From assembly GCF_001046875.1 (NCBI RefSeq), contig NZ_HF571038.1, positions 583,969 through 647,968 on the forward strand: a stretch of DNA of 64,000 nt. The letters run 5' to 3'. A program made the translations under genes and the position numbers. This document shows, one piece after another, positions 7,906 through 18,273 of the stretch (the stretch's first letter is position 1; each line of letters begins with the position of its first letter). Origin of the DNA: Nostocoides jenkinsii Ben 74 (lineage in GTDB: Bacteria; Actinomycetota; Actinomycetes; Actinomycetales; Dermatophilaceae). Under the pieces are notes generated by a model that saw only the letters and a list, made by a program, of their open reading frames with translations, did not search any database and was not told the DNA's origin.

Positions 7906-9495
7906 TCAGTCGTCGAGGTCTGCGACCCGGGCGAGCGTGGCGTTGACTTCGTTGCCGATCGCGGTGAGCACCTCGGCCGGGATTTCCGAGTCCAGGGTGA
8001 GCACCACGAGAGCGGAGCCGCCCTGCTCGTTGCGGGACACCTGCATACCGGCGATGTTGACGCCGGCATCGCCGAGGAGTCGGCCGAATGCGCCGATGAC
8101 GCCGGGACGATCGACATACGACAAGAAGGCCATGTGCTGGCTGAGGGGGACCTCGAGGTCAAAACCGTTGACGCCGATGATCTTCTGGACCATCTTCGGG
8201 CCCGTCAGGGTGCCGGAGATGGAGACGATCGAGCCATCCGCCAGCGTGCCACGCAGGGTGGTCACATTGCGGAAGTCCTCCGCCGTGGGGTTGGTGATCA
8301 GGCGCGCTTCGCAGCCACGCTCCGCCGCCATGAGCGGGGCGTTCACATACGTAACCGGCTCGTCGGTGATGTCGGTGAAGAGGCCCTTGAGCGCCGACAA
8401 CTTCCAAATGCTGACGTCGAACTCGGTGATCTCGCCACGCACGTCGATGTCGAGCTGGACCGGGACGGAGCCTGCGACCGCGGTGAAGATGCGGCCGAGC
8501 TTCTCGACCAGGTCGATGCCCGGCCGGATTTCCTCGGCGATGACCCCACCCGCGACGTTGACGGCGTCGGGCACGATGTCCCCGGCCAGCGCGAGGCGCA
8601 CCGACTTGGCGACCGCGATGCCGGCCTTCTCCTGCGCTTCCTCGGTGGACGCACCGAGGTGCGGGGTCACCACGACCGACTCGTGCTCAAACAGCGGCGA
8701 TTCGGTGGTGGGCTCGGTCGCGAAGACGTCAAGACCCGCGCCGCCAATGTGCCCGGACGCAATCGCATCGGCCAGGGCCGCCTCGTCGAGGATGCCACCG
8801 CGGGCGGCGTTGACGATGATGACGCCCTTCTTGGCCTTGGCCAGCGCTTCCTTGCCGATCAGGCCCAGCGTCTCCGGCGTCTTCGGCAGGTGGATCGAGA
8901 TGAAGTCGGCCTCGGCGAGCAGCTCGTCGAGGCTGACCAAGCGGGCGCCCAACTGGCCCGCCTTCTGAGCCGAGACGTAAGGGTCGAAGGCGAGGATCTC
9001 CATACCGAAACCCTTGAGGCGTTCGCCGACGAGCTGGCCGATCCGGCCGAAGCCGACGATGCCGACCTTCTTGTCGAGGAGTTCGACACCGCCGTACTTG
9101 CTGCGCTTCCACGCCCCGCCCTTGAGCGCCTGGTTCGCCGGGGCGATATTGCGGGCCGCCGCGAGCATCAGGCCAACGGCGAGTTCCGCCGCGCTGGTGA
9201 TATTGGAGGTCGGTGCGTTGACAACCATGACGCCGGCTTTCGACGCGGCGGGGACGTCGACATTGTCCAGGCCGACACCCGCGCGGGCGATGACCTTCAA
9301 TCCCTTGGCGGCGGCGATGGCCTCGGCGTCCATCTTGGTCGCGGAACGGATCAGGACCGCCTCGACACCGGCCAGGGCAGAGAGCAAATCGGAGCGGTTG
9401 GCGCCGTCACAATGACGGACCTCGAAGTCGGGACCCAGGGCATCCAGGGTGGCGGGCGAGAGTTCCTCGGCGATGAGCACGACCGGCTTGGTCAT
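7906..9495 (-). CDS. serA: D-3-phosphoglycerate dehydrogenase
   Basis: 529 residues from ATG 9495; another ATG two codons upstream is too close to the AAGGA ribosome site. It oxidises 3-phosphoglycerate to 3-phosphohydroxypyruvate with NAD, the first step of serine synthesis. An N-terminal substrate domain is followed by the NAD Rossmann motif VGIVGFGRIGQ (about 142-152). Catalytic Arg and Glu lie in AARGGILDE, and His in TPHLGAST. The middle ASB domain (about 315-450) and a C-terminal ACT domain starting at AFLSYVDRPGVIGAFG mark the long, serine-feedback-inhibited type found in mycobacteria. Confidence 0.96.
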   Translation of the reverse strand: MTKPVVLIAEELSPATLDALGPDFEVRHCDGANRSDLLSALAGVEAVLIRSATKMDAEAIAAAKGLKVIARAGVGLDNVDVPAASKAGVMVVNAPTSNITSAAELAVGLMLAAARNIAPANQALKGGAWKRSKYGGVELLDKKVGIVGFGRIGQLVGERLKGFGMEILAFDPYVSAQKAGQLGARLVSLDELLAEADFISIHLPKTPETLGLIGKEALAKAKKGVIIVNAARGGILDEAALADAIASGHIGGAGLDVFATEPTTESPLFEHESVVVTPHLGASTEEAQEKAGIAVAKSVRLALAGDIVPDAVNVAGGVIAEEIRPGIDLVEKLGRIFTAVAGSVPVQLDIDVRGEITEFDVSIWKLSALKGLFTDITDEPVTYVNAPLMAAERGCEARLITNPTAEDFRNVTTLRGTLADGSIVSISGTLTGPKMVQKIIGVNGFDLEVPLSQHMAFLSYVDRPGVIGAFGRLLGDAGVNIAGMQVSRNEQGGSALVVLTLDSEIPAEVLTAIGNEVNATLARVADLDD

Positions 9496-9555
9496 GAGCA
9501 TGGTTCCTTCGATGGGACGGGCGGCCCCGCCGACGCAGGTGGCGCGAGAAGGGAT

Positions 9556-9607
9556 CGGGGCCCGGACTGCACAACCTTGTGCTGCGACTCAGCTTAGTTC
9601 GGGCCCT
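9556..9607. promoter_or_regulatory. nested inverted repeats upstream of serA
   Basis: GGGCCCGGACT (9557-9567) and AGTTCGGGCCC (9596-9606) form an 11-bp inverted repeat with one mismatch. Inside it GCACAA-CC-TTGTGC forms a second perfect hairpin. The structure lies 60-110 bases upstream of the serA start and upstream of the divergent SDR gene. It may be an operator or leader structure; I recognise no known regulator site. Confidence 0.35.
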
Positions 9608-9671
9608 GACCCGTGCCGGCGGCGTTCACCTACTGACACGCGTGCCGGGTCGACGTGTCACGATCGAGGAC

Positions 9672-10442
9672 ATGCGAATCGTGGTCACGGGCGGCTCAGG
9701 CAATCTCGGTCGGGAGGTGATGGCCGCGCTGGCCAGCCTCGGCCACGACGCGGTCTCCGCGAGCCGCCGCACCGGGGTTGACCTGCGCACAGGCGCCGGA
9801 CTCCCCGCCTCGCTCGCTGGCGCCGACGCCGTCGTGCACACCGCCGACACCCTGAAGCCGTGGGAGTTTCGCGAGGTCACCATCGGCGGGACACGGCGCC
9901 TCGGCGAAGCCGTCGCGTCGCTGGATCGACCGCCCCACGTGATCTACATCTCGATCGTCGGCGTCGATCACCACCCCTACGCCTACTACCGCGCGAAGTA
10001 TGCCGCGGAAATGGCCCTTCGCGATCTGTCGATCCCGGTGACCATTCTGCGAGCGACCCAATTCCACTCTCTCGCAGCCGCGTTAGCGGGTATGCGGATC
10101 GGTCCGGTCGGTCTCGGAGTCCGCGGTATGGCGATCCAGCCCGTCGACATCGCCTGGGTCGGGCGGCGGTTGGCAGAGTTGGCAAGTGGTCCCGTGCCAG
10201 GGTCCTTCGCCCGCGCCCCGGATCTCGCGGGGCCGGACCGCTTCGACGCGCGGGAAATCGCGGGGCTGGTGGCACGGCATACCGGGAAGTCGGCGCCGCG
10301 ACGACTCGACCTTCCCCCGATCGGCGCCACCCTGCGTGCCTTCGCTGAGGGAGTGGTGCTGCCGGGGCCGAACGCCGAGGTGGGTGGCGCGCGCTTCGCC
10401 GACTGGCTGGCCCGCCAGCCGCGGGTGCTCCCGCGTCGCTGA
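9672..10442 (+). CDS. NAD(P)-binding SDR/NmrA-like protein
   Basis: 256 residues from ATG 9672. The N-terminus MRIVVTGGSGNLGREV has the TGGxGxxG dinucleotide-binding motif of atypical/extended short-chain dehydrogenases. YYRAKYAAE supplies the YxxxK catalytic pair, preceded by a conserved IYISIVGVD. The rest resembles NmrA/nucleoside-diphosphate-sugar epimerase-like proteins of unknown substrate. It is transcribed divergently from serA and converges on the membrane protein gene that ends five bases away. No substrate can be assigned. Confidence 0.8.
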   Translation: MRIVVTGGSGNLGREVMAALASLGHDAVSASRRTGVDLRTGAGLPASLAGADAVVHTADTLKPWEFREVTIGGTRRLGEAVASLDRPPHVIYISIVGVDHHPYAYYRAKYAAEMALRDLSIPVTILRATQFHSLAAALAGMRIGPVGLGVRGMAIQPVDIAWVGRRLAELASGPVPGSFARAPDLAGPDRFDAREIAGLVARHTGKSAPRRLDLPPIGATLRAFAEGVVLPGPNAEVGGARFADWLARQPRVLPRR

Positions 10443-10446
10443 GCCG

Positions 10447-10932
10447 TCAGCGCCCCGATCCGGCGCCCTCCAGACGGCGGCGCACCAGACGCGTGATGAG
10501 GAACACGGCCCCCACCAAGGCGGCGACCACGAGCGCCCACCACCACGGCACGGCCCCGCGGATCGACTCCAGGAGCGCGAAGCCCGCCGTGGTGTAGAGC
10601 GCCGCCCACAGCAGGGAGCCGACGATCGCCGCGGGCGTGTAGCGCCGTAGGGGCATCCGCAGCCCGCCCGCCGCGGCGTTGAGCACGGTCTGCACGCCCA
10701 CAGTCAAGAATGACAACGTCACGAGCGGGGCACCAAAGCGCGCCATCACGGTCTCGGCCCGGCGCAGTGTGGGCCCGTCCAAGGTCCTGGTGATTCGTCC
10801 CCGGCGCGAGCGACCGGCTCCGGATCGAAGGCCGCGACCGACGGCATAGGTGGCGTGCGAGCGCGCCATCGCCCCGGCGAAGAAGAACAGGTAGACCGCC
10901 CAGAACGGCCACGAATCCACCAGTTCCCGCAC
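10447..10932 (-). CDS. VTT/DedA-like integral membrane protein
   Basis: 161 residues, GTG start. Four or five hydrophobic segments with the pattern of the SNARE-associated/VTT (DedA) family: FWAVYLFFFAGAMARSHATYAVGRGL at the start, MARFGAPLVTLSFLTVGVQTVLNAAAGGLRMPLRRY in the centre (the family's G..P..R/F-type re-entrant region and F..N..AG), and WWWALVVAALVGAVFLITRL at the end. DedA-type proteins are implicated in lipid carrier scrambling at the inner membrane. This member is short and its role is not known. Confidence 0.7.
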   Translation of the reverse strand: MRELVDSWPFWAVYLFFFAGAMARSHATYAVGRGLRSGAGRSRRGRITRTLDGPTLRRAETVMARFGAPLVTLSFLTVGVQTVLNAAAGGLRMPLRRYTPAAIVGSLLWAALYTTAGFALLESIRGAVPWWWALVVAALVGAVFLITRLVRRRLEGAGSGR

Positions 10933-11036
10933 GGGCCCGACGATATCGTCCGTCTACGCGACGACGGCCTCCCCGCCCGGCTGATTGCCGGATCGAAGAG
11001 ACCGTCGAGGCGTGAAAACTGGCAGGCGTGGCCGGG

Positions 11037-12110
<1,074 letters not shown>

Positions 12111-12623
12111 TTATGCCGAGCGCAGGGCGCGATCGGAAATGGATCGGGCGCCGCGGCCCAGGGCGACGATGCCGGACTGGACGAGTTCCTTGATGCCGTA
12201 GGGCTCCAGCAGGGCCAGGAAGTCGCGGATCTTCTCGCTGTTGCCGGTCGCCTCGATGCTCATCGCCTCCGGCGTGACGTCGACGACCTTGCCGCGGAAC
12301 AGTTGGGCGATCTCGATGATCTGACCGCGCGTCGCCGTGTCGCAGCGCACCTTGACCAGGACGATCTGGCGCTGGATGGAGTTCTGCGGCTCGATCTCGA
12401 CGACCTTGAGCACCTCGACGAGCTTGTTGAGTTGCTTGGTCACCTGCTCCAGCGGCAGGGCATCGACATCGACGACGACGGTCATCCGGGAGACGTCGGG
12501 AAGTTCGGTCGGGCCCACGGCTAGGGAGTCGATATTGAATCCGCGCCGGGAGAACAGCGCCGAGATCCGGGCGAGGACGCCCGGCTTGTCCTGGACCAGG
12601 ACGGACAGAGTGTGCTTGGTCAT
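12111..12623 (-). CDS. ilvN: acetolactate synthase small (regulatory) subunit
   Basis: 170 residues. The N-terminal ACT domain (HTLSVLVQDKPGVLARISALFSRRGFNIDSLAVGPTE) binds valine and confers feedback inhibition on the catalytic subunit. The C-terminal half, with LVKVRCD and EATGNSEKIRDFLALLEPYGI, matches the activation domain of IlvH/IlvN proteins. The gene starts 21 bases after ilvB, consistent with a 1:1 complex and co-translation. Confidence 0.96.
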   Translation of the reverse strand: MTKHTLSVLVQDKPGVLARISALFSRRGFNIDSLAVGPTELPDVSRMTVVVDVDALPLEQVTKQLNKLVEVLKVVEIEPQNSIQRQIVLVKVRCDTATRGQIIEIAQLFRGKVVDVTPEAMSIEATGNSEKIRDFLALLEPYGIKELVQSGIVALGRGARSISDRALRSA

Positions 12624-12644
12624 GTCGTATGCCGCTCTCTCGCC

Positions 12645-14546
12645 TCAGTGTTGTCCGGTCGCGGTGCCGTCGTGGTCGGGGTCGAGGCCCTGCTCGTCGG
12701 CCTCGGATTCTTCCCGATCCCATTGCGGCGCCGTGTCTCTGGCGACCTGGATGAGGTCGTTGCTGACGCCGGCGGCGACCATCGGCCACACCATCGCGTC
12801 GCGCTCGACCACGAAGTCGATCACGACCGGGACGTCGTTGATCTCCATGGCCTTGCGGATGGTCGCATCGACGTCCTCGGGCGATTCGCAACGCAGGCCG
12901 ACACACCCATACGCATCGGCAAGCTTGACGAAGTCGGGGATGCGCTCGCCCGCGTGAGAGGTGTGCAGGTCGGTATTGGAGTAGCGCTCGTTGTAGAACA
13001 GCGTCTGCCACTGCCGCACCATGCCGAGGCTGGAGTTGTTGATGATCGCGACCTTGATGGGGATGCGGTTGATGACGCAGGTAGCGAGTTCCTGGTTGGT
13101 CATCTGGAAGCAGCCGTCGCCGTCGATGGCCCACACGACCCGGTCGGGCTGGGCGACCTGTGCGCCCATCGCCGCCGGAACGGAATAGCCCATCGTGCCG
13201 AGGCCGCCGGAGTTGGCGAAGCTGTTGGGACGCTCGTAGTTAATGAATTGCGCCGCCCACATCTGGTGCTGACCCACGCCGGGAACATAGACCGCCTCCG
13301 GGCCAGCGATCGCGCCAAGCCGCTCGATGACATATTGCGGCATGAGCGCCTCGCCTGTCGGAGCGCTGTAGCCGACCGGGAAGGTCGCCTTCCAGCCCAA
13401 CGCACGCTCCCGCCAGGCGGTGTATGCCGCGGGGTCGACCGCGTAACCGCCCTGGGTCACCGCGGCCAGCAGGTCGGCAATGATCGCCTTGGCGTCGCCG
13501 ACGATGGGCACATCCGCGACCCGGTTCTTGGAGATCTCCGCCGGGTCGATGTCGGCGTGAATCACCTTGGCCTCGGGAGCAAACGACTTGAGCTCGCCGG
13601 TGACCCGGTCATCGAAACGGGCGCCCAGGGTGATGAGCAGGTCGGACTTCTGCAGCCCCGTCACCGCGGCGACGGAGCCGTGCATGCCCGGCATACCGAG
13701 GTGGAGTTCGTGGCTGTCAGGGAAGGCACCGCGGGCCATCAGGGTCGTCACGACCGGGATGCCGGTCGCCTCAACGAAAGCCGCAAGTTCCTCGGCGGCG
13801 TGCGCGCGAATGATGCCGCCACCGACATACAGGATGGGCCGTTGCGCTGCCTGGATCAGTCGGGCCGCCTCACGGATCTGCTTGGCGTGCGGCTTGACGA
13901 CCGGGTGATAACCCGGCAAATGGATCTTCGGCGGCCAGGAGAAGGTGGTCTTGGCCTGCAGCGCGTCCTTGGAGATATCGACCAGCACCGGCCCCGGGCG
14001 CCCCGTCGAGGCGATGTGGAAAGCCTCGGCGATCACCCGCGGGATCTCATCCGCCTTGGTCACGAGGTAGTTGTGCTTCGTGATCGGCATCGTGATGCCG
14101 CGAATGTCGGCCTCCTGGAAGGCATCCGTCCCGATCGCCCGGGACGAAACCTGCCCGGTGATGGCGACGATCGGGACCGAGTCCATGTACGCATCGGCGA
14201 TCGGAGTGACGAGATTCGTCGCACCGGGGCCGGAGGTCGCCATACAGACCCCGACCCGGCCGGTGGCCGCGGCATACCCCTGCGCTGCGTGCCCTGCGCC
14301 CTGCTCGTGGCGGACGAGGATGTGGCGGACTTTCGTGGAGTCCATCAGCGGGTCGTATGCGGGCAAGATCGCGCCGCCCGGGAGCCCGAACACCGTATCG
14401 GCGCCGACGGACTCCAGGGACAGGATGAGTGACTGTGCACCGGTGACCTCGACGGGGGAGGTCTTCGACACAGGCTGGGCCTTGTGGGCCATCGTTGCCG
14501 GACTCGGCGTCGCGGATCGCGTCGACGCGTGGTCTGTCGTTGTCAT
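12645..14546 (-). CDS. ilvB: acetolactate synthase catalytic subunit
   Basis: 633 residues from ATG 14546. The frame stays open upstream to 14672, but that stretch overlaps the attenuator hairpin, so the ATG after it is preferred. It is a thiamine-diphosphate enzyme joining two pyruvates (or pyruvate and 2-oxobutyrate). [17 protein letters not shown] begins the catalytic part, and [14 protein letters not shown] holds the catalytic glutamate. [12 protein letters not shown] belongs to the FAD-binding middle domain, and [16 protein letters not shown] plus the downstream [12 protein letters not shown] is the ThDP/Mg site. A low-complexity 35-residue N-terminal extension is typical of actinobacteria. 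Expression should be controlled by the upstream leader peptide and attenuator. Confidence 0.97.
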   Translation of the reverse strand: MTTTDHASTRSATPSPATMAHKAQPVSKTSPVEVTGAQSLILSLESVGADTVFGLPGGAILPAYDPLMDSTKVRHILVRHEQGAGHAAQGYAAATGRVGVCMATSGPGATNLVTPIADAYMDSVPIVAITGQVSSRAIGTDAFQEADIRGITMPITKHNYLVTKADEIPRVIAEAFHIASTGRPGPVLVDISKDALQAKTTFSWPPKIHLPGYHPVVKPHAKQIREAARLIQAAQRPILYVGGGIIRAHAAEELAAFVEATGIPVVTTLMARGAFPDSHELHLGMPGMHGSVAAVTGLQKSDLLITLGARFDDRVTGELKSFAPEAKVIHADIDPAEISKNRVADVPIVGDAKAIIADLLAAVTQGGYAVDPAAYTAWRERALGWKATFPVGYSAPTGEALMPQYVIERLGAIAGPEAVYVPGVGQHQMWAAQFINYERPNSFANSGGLGTMGYSVPAAMGAQVAQPDRVVWAIDGDGCFQMTNQELATCVINRIPIKVAIINNSSLGMVRQWQTLFYNERYSNTDLHTSHAGERIPDFVKLADAYGCVGLRCESPEDVDATIRKAMEINDVPVVIDFVVERDAMVWPMVAAGVSNDLIQVARDTAPQWDREESEADEQGLDPDHDGTATGQH

Positions 14547-14600
14547 CTCGATCTTCGTTTCTCTGCGGTTGTCGTGTGGTTCGGTCCGTGGCACCCCAAC

Positions 14601-14667
14601 AAAAAACCCCTCGGTCCACGGGTGGACGTCGGGGTAGCGCGCTAGCCGGGAAGGCTCAAGCGCGCTT
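14601..14667 (-). promoter_or_regulatory. ilvB transcription attenuator (pause hairpin and terminator)
   Basis: Read on the minus strand. A hairpin at about 14637-14665 pairs the GC-rich AGCGCGCT segments around AGCC/GGCT and covers the stop of the leader peptide. It is followed by a terminator: CCCC..GTCCAC on one side and GTGGAC..GGGG on the other (14607-14634), then six T residues (14601-14606). This is the classic arrangement for amino-acid attenuation. When ribosomes stall on the Leu/Val/Ile codons of the leader, the upstream strand should be free to pair differently and the terminator should not form. Confidence 0.88.
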
Positions 14668-14691
14668 ATCAATTACGAGGAGGAATGCCAC
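14656..14691 (-). CDS. ilvB leader peptide (11 residues, [11 protein letters not shown])
   Basis: A 12-codon reading frame with a GTG start, GGAG four bases upstream and a TGA stop. The encoded peptide [11 protein letters not shown] has consecutive Leu-Leu-Val-Ile codons, exactly the end products of the operon it precedes. The stop lies in the ascending arm of the pause hairpin and the intrinsic terminator follows about 20 bases later. Together these make a branched-chain amino acid attenuator very likely. The peptide itself probably has no function beyond sensing charged tRNA. Confidence 0.85.
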   Translation of the reverse strand: MAFLLVIDKRA

Positions 14692-14733
14692 GTCTCCACT
14701 CTGTCCCTTGGTCGTATGCCGCGTCAACGCGAA

Positions 14734-14791
14734 CCGCCCACGTCTCACCTAGCGGACTTGTGATCTCACCGACAGGCGAGGACGTGGGCGG
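14734..14791. terminator. long inverted repeat downstream of ilvD
   Basis: CCGCCCACGTC (14734-14744) pairs with GACGTGGGCGG (14781-14791). The pairing continues imperfectly through TCACCTA / CAGGCGAG, giving an arm of about 18 bases around a 22-base loop. It lies just after the ilvD stop and before the ilvB leader, so it probably separates the two transcripts. There is no T run. Confidence 0.55.
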
Positions 14792-14802
14792 CTCGGCGCA
14801 GG

Positions 14803-16647
14803 TCAGGGGACGACGCGAACAGCGCCGTCGGCGGCGGAGGAGGCCATCGAGGCGTATGCCCGGAGCGCGGCCGAGACGGGCCTGTCCCGGTCAACCGGGG
14901 TGAAGGGGCGCTCGCGGGCCTGCTGCTTGGCCAGTCGCTCGTCCAGAATCTCTTGCGGCACAGCGAGGTTCACCGACCGACCCGGGATGTCGATCTCAAT
15001 GACGTCGCCATCTTCGACCAGCGCGATCACGCCACCGCTGGCCGCCTCGGGTGAGACGTGCCCGATCGACAGCCCGGAGGTGCCGCCGGAGAAGCGGCCA
15101 TCGGTGATCAGGGCGCATGCCTGGCCGAGGCCGCGGCCCTTGAGGAAGGAGGTCGGGTAGAGCATCTCCTGCATCCCCGGGCCCCCCTTGGGGCCCTCGT
15201 AGCGGATGACGACCACGTCGCCTTCCGTGACTCGCTTGTTGAGGATGCCGCTGACGGCATCGTCCTGGGACTCGAAGACGACCGCGGGGCCGGCGAAGCG
15301 CCATACGGACTCCGGGACACCGGCGGTCTTGACGACGCACCCGGCCGGGGCGAGATTGCCGGTGAGGACGGCGAGGCCGCCGTCCACGGTGTAGGCGTTG
15401 GCCTTGTCTCGGATGCAGCCGTTGGCGGCGTCGATGTCGAGGGAGGCCCACCGGTTGGTGGTCGAGAAGGGCTCGGTGGTGCGGACGCCGCCGGGGGCGG
15501 CGTGGAAGAGGTCGAGGGCCGCGTCGGAGGGCGAGCCACCGCGAATGTCCCACTCCCCCAACCAATCTGTGAGAGTGGCGGCGTGCACGGAGTGGACGTC
15601 ACGCTTGAGCATCCCGCCGCGGTCAAGTTCGCCGAGGATGGCCGGAATGCCGCCGGCGCGGTGGACATCCTCCATGTGGTACTTCGGACTGTTGGGAGCG
15701 ACCTTCGCCAGACACGGCACGCGGCGGCTGATGGCATCGATATCGGCCATGTGGAAGTCGAGGTCGGCCTCGCGCGCGGCGGCGAGCAGGTGGAGCACGG
15801 TATTGGTTGACCCGCCCATGGCGACGTCGAGCGCGACGGCATTGGAGAACGCGTCAAAGGTCGCGATATTGCGCGGCAGGACCGACTCGTCGTCGCCGTC
15901 GTAGTAGCGCTTGCAGAGCTCGACGATCAGTTCGCCGGCGCGCAGGAAGAGGTCCTTGCGGGCGGCATGGGTGGCGAGGGTCGAGCCATTGCCCGGCAGG
16001 GACAGGCCGATGGCCTCGGTGAGGCAGTTCATCGAGTTGGCGGTGAACATGCCAGAGCAGGAGCCGCAGGTCGGGCAGGCGGAGCGCTCGATCGCATCGA
16101 GTTGATCGTCGCTGACCGCGTCATTGGAGGAGGCGATCATCGCGTCGATCAGGTCGATCTTGTCGTGCACGATGCCCTCGATGGCAACGGTCTTGCCGGC
16201 CTCCATCGGACCACCGGAAACGAAGACAACCGGGATGTTCAGACGCAGCGCCGCGAGCAGCATGCCGGGAGTGATCTTGTCGCAGTTGGAGATACACACC
16301 AAGGCATCGGCGCAGTGGGCGTTCACCATGTACTCCACCGCGTCGGCGATGAGCTCGCGGGAGGGGAGCGAATAGAGCATCCCGGCGTGGCCCATGGCGA
16401 TGCCGTCATCGACCGCGATGGTGTTGAACTCCTTCGCGACACCGCCGGCCTCGGCGACGGCGCCGGCGACGAGTTGGCCGAGATCCTTGAGGTGCACATG
16501 CCCCGGGACGAACTGCGTGAAGCTATTGGCGATGGCGACGATCGGCTTGCCGAAGTCGTCATCGGTCATCCCCGTAGCCCGCCACAGCGCGCGGGCCCCC
16601 GCCATCGTCCGGCCGTGGGTGGAGGTTCGAGAGCGCAGCGCAGGCAT
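14803..16647 (-). CDS. ilvD: dihydroxy-acid dehydratase
   Basis: 614 residues, the usual length of the long E. coli-type enzyme. It dehydrates dihydroxyisovalerate and dihydroxymethylvalerate in valine/isoleucine synthesis, using an Fe-S cluster. Cluster cysteines are seen in [12 protein letters not shown] and [17 protein letters not shown]. The substrate loop [19 protein letters not shown] lies near the C-terminus. It is on the same strand as, and 112 bases upstream of, the ilvB leader, with a strong inverted repeat between, so it is probably a separate transcript. Confidence 0.97.
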   Translation of the reverse strand: MPALRSRTSTHGRTMAGARALWRATGMTDDDFGKPIVAIANSFTQFVPGHVHLKDLGQLVAGAVAEAGGVAKEFNTIAVDDGIAMGHAGMLYSLPSRELIADAVEYMVNAHCADALVCISNCDKITPGMLLAALRLNIPVVFVSGGPMEAGKTVAIEGIVHDKIDLIDAMIASSNDAVSDDQLDAIERSACPTCGSCSGMFTANSMNCLTEAIGLSLPGNGSTLATHAARKDLFLRAGELIVELCKRYYDGDDESVLPRNIATFDAFSNAVALDVAMGGSTNTVLHLLAAAREADLDFHMADIDAISRRVPCLAKVAPNSPKYHMEDVHRAGGIPAILGELDRGGMLKRDVHSVHAATLTDWLGEWDIRGGSPSDAALDLFHAAPGGVRTTEPFSTTNRWASLDIDAANGCIRDKANAYTVDGGLAVLTGNLAPAGCVVKTAGVPESVWRFAGPAVVFESQDDAVSGILNKRVTEGDVVVIRYEGPKGGPGMQEMLYPTSFLKGRGLGQACALITDGRFSGGTSGLSIGHVSPEAASGGVIALVEDGDVIEIDIPGRSVNLAVPQEILDERLAKQQARERPFTPVDRDRPVSAALRAYASMASSAADGAVRVVP

Positions 16648-16746
16648 ACGGTCGATTCTCGCACCGTGCGGCGCGCGCGGCCGGGAAGTCCGCGGCTCGG
16701 GCGGGCGATCAGCGCGATAGGCCGTTAGGACCAGCGCCGCGGGCCG

Positions 16747-17265
16747 TTAGGCGCGGGCGATGTGGAAGCGGTCGAGCCGCGCCGCACCGAAGGCAAGATC
16801 ACGCCAGTGCCCGGCGAAGGTGAGGATCGCCATACTCGTCGTGGGGAATCCCTGAGCGAGGAGTTCGTGAGCTTGCGGGCTGCCCTCCCCGTCAGCGAGC
16901 AGGCTGGTGAAGGCGGGTATGCCGGGTGCGTGCCCGACCACCATCACCACGCTCGCGTCCTCGTCACTGTCGCGAACGACCTCCAACAGCGCCTCGGGAT
17001 GGGCGTTGTAGATCCGATCCTCATACCGAACGTCGGTCTCGCAACAGCCGCCCTCCCACAGGGCTTGTGTCGTCTGGCGGGTGCGTTCGGCGGTGGAGCA
17101 GAGGACTTCGTCAGCACCGAGATCGTGCGCATGGAGCCACGCACCCGCCGCGCGGGCATCCTTCCAGCCGTCGCTGGTCAGGTCTCGATCGTGGTCGGCC
17201 GCGCCCGACTCGGCGTTGGCGTGGCGAAGCAGGATCAGCGTTCGGTCCATTGACGACGTCGTCAT
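16747..17265 (-). CDS. SixA-like histidine phosphatase
   Basis: 172 residues. The histidine-phosphatase RHG-type motif appears as LILLRHANAE (residues about 10-19). STAERTRQTTQ supplies the second arginine, and VVGHAPG near residue 110 the second catalytic histidine. Length and pattern fit SixA, which removes phosphate from phosphohistidine proteins, but small phosphatases of this branch have varied substrates. An ATG at 17250 is an alternative start. It is transcribed divergently from the DUF937 gene. Confidence 0.85.
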   Translation of the reverse strand: MTTSSMDRTLILLRHANAESGAADHDRDLTSDGWKDARAAGAWLHAHDLGADEVLCSTAERTRQTTQALWEGGCCETDVRYEDRIYNAHPEALLEVVRDSDEDASVVMVVGHAPGIPAFTSLLADGEGSPQAHELLAQGFPTTSMAILTFAGHWRDLAFGAARLDRFHIARA

Positions 17266-17418
17266 GGTCCAAGCATGCCCCGCGGGGAGACGTCACCGAA
17301 AGCCACCCCGGGAACAACCGCCCGGAATTGCTAGTTTGGCTCCGCGGTGACCGCCGCGCACTGGAGCACTGCGGCGCCGAGCGCCACGCGGCGCATGAGC
17401 AGATTGAGGTATGCCCCT

Positions 17419-18129
17419 ATGTCGAACGCTGTTGACGACATCCTGAACAGCCTGGACATGGCCCAGCTCGCCGACATGGTGGGCGCTTCCCAGAGCGAGG
17501 TCGAGCAGGCCACCGCGGCGGCGCTGCCGGCATTGTTCGGAGGCCTGGACGCCAACGCTCAGGACCCGGCGGGTGCCGGATCGATTCTGGAGGCCCTCGG
17601 CCAGCATGACGGCGAGCTCCTCGACGGCGGCGTCGACCTGGGACAGGTGGACGCGCAAGACGGCGAGGCCATCACGCGGCACATCTTCGGCAGCAACGAG
17701 GACGCCGTCTACAACCAGCTCGGTGGGTATGGCGCGGCGGGCGGCCTCGGCGGCAGCCTCTTCCGCAAGCTCCTGCCGATCCTGGCCCCAATCGTGCTGT
17801 CCTACATCATGAAGCAGATGACCCAGCGCACCGGCGGCTCGTCCTCCGGCTCGGGCGGCGGCGGTCTCGGCGACATCCTCGGCCAGGTGCTGGGCGGCAA
17901 ATCGGCCGCGCAGCCGCAGGACGCCCAGGTGGACGACAACGTGCTGCCGCAGCGCACCGAACCGACCTCCTCGGCTCCGTCGACGTCCGGGCAGCCGGAC
18001 CTGAACGACATCCTCAAGGACGTCCTCGGCGGCGCTGCCTCCAGCCAGACCAGCCGCCAGCAGGCACCGTCCGGTGGCGGCAGCGTGATCGACATCCTGG
18101 GCTCGATCCTCGGCGGCGGCCGCCGCTGA
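17419..18129 (+). CDS. DUF937 domain-containing protein
   Basis: 236 residues from ATG 17419 with GAGG ten bases upstream. The N-terminal 150 residues match the DUF937 pattern: short helices beginning VDDILNSLDMAQLADMVGAS, then LPALFGGLDANA and a GG-rich hydrophobic segment LFRKLLPILAPIVLSYIMKQM. After it come low-complexity Gly/Ser stretches and repeated D(I/L)LG..LGG motifs: GLGDILGQVLGGK, DLNDILKDVLGG and VIDILGSILGGG. No enzymatic motif is present and the function is unknown. Confidence 0.85.
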   Translation: MSNAVDDILNSLDMAQLADMVGASQSEVEQATAAALPALFGGLDANAQDPAGAGSILEALGQHDGELLDGGVDLGQVDAQDGEAITRHIFGSNEDAVYNQLGGYGAAGGLGGSLFRKLLPILAPIVLSYIMKQMTQRTGGSSSGSGGGGLGDILGQVLGGKSAAQPQDAQVDDNVLPQRTEPTSSAPSTSGQPDLNDILKDVLGGAASSQTSRQQAPSGGGSVIDILGSILGGGRR

Positions 18130-18169
18130 TCGGGCTTCGGCTACGAACTCCCGCCGCGCCCGTTCTGAC

Positions 18170-18260
18170 GGGTTTGGGTGGCTTTCCGGCTCTATGGGTG
18201 GGAAACCCACGGCCGGAAAGCCACCCAAACCGCTGGAAAGTGGGACTGGGCGGGAACCTG
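18170..18260. repeat. host palindromic repeat, intact copy
   Basis: GGGTTTGGGTGGCTTTCCGGC (18170-18190) and its near complement GGCCGGAAAGCCACCCAAACC form a 20-bp stem around a 20-base loop that contains a smaller palindrome. A conserved GC-rich tail (GGAAAGTGGGACTGGGCGGGAA) follows. It lies between the convergent DUF937 and membrane-protein genes and may act as a terminator. A second copy, 1 kb downstream in the same orientation, is split by the transposon. Confidence 0.8.
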
Positions 18261-18273
18261 TCGGCCCGTCTGT

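Noticed and set aside
12612..14432. Long open frame (606 codons) on the plus strand
   Set aside because: It lies antisense to ilvB, has no domain pattern and a composition typical of a shadow frame in GC-rich DNA.
14547..14672. Upstream in-frame extension of ilvB (42 codons)
   Set aside because: It overlaps the attenuator terminator and its sequence is not conserved-looking; ATG 14546 gives the usual protein.
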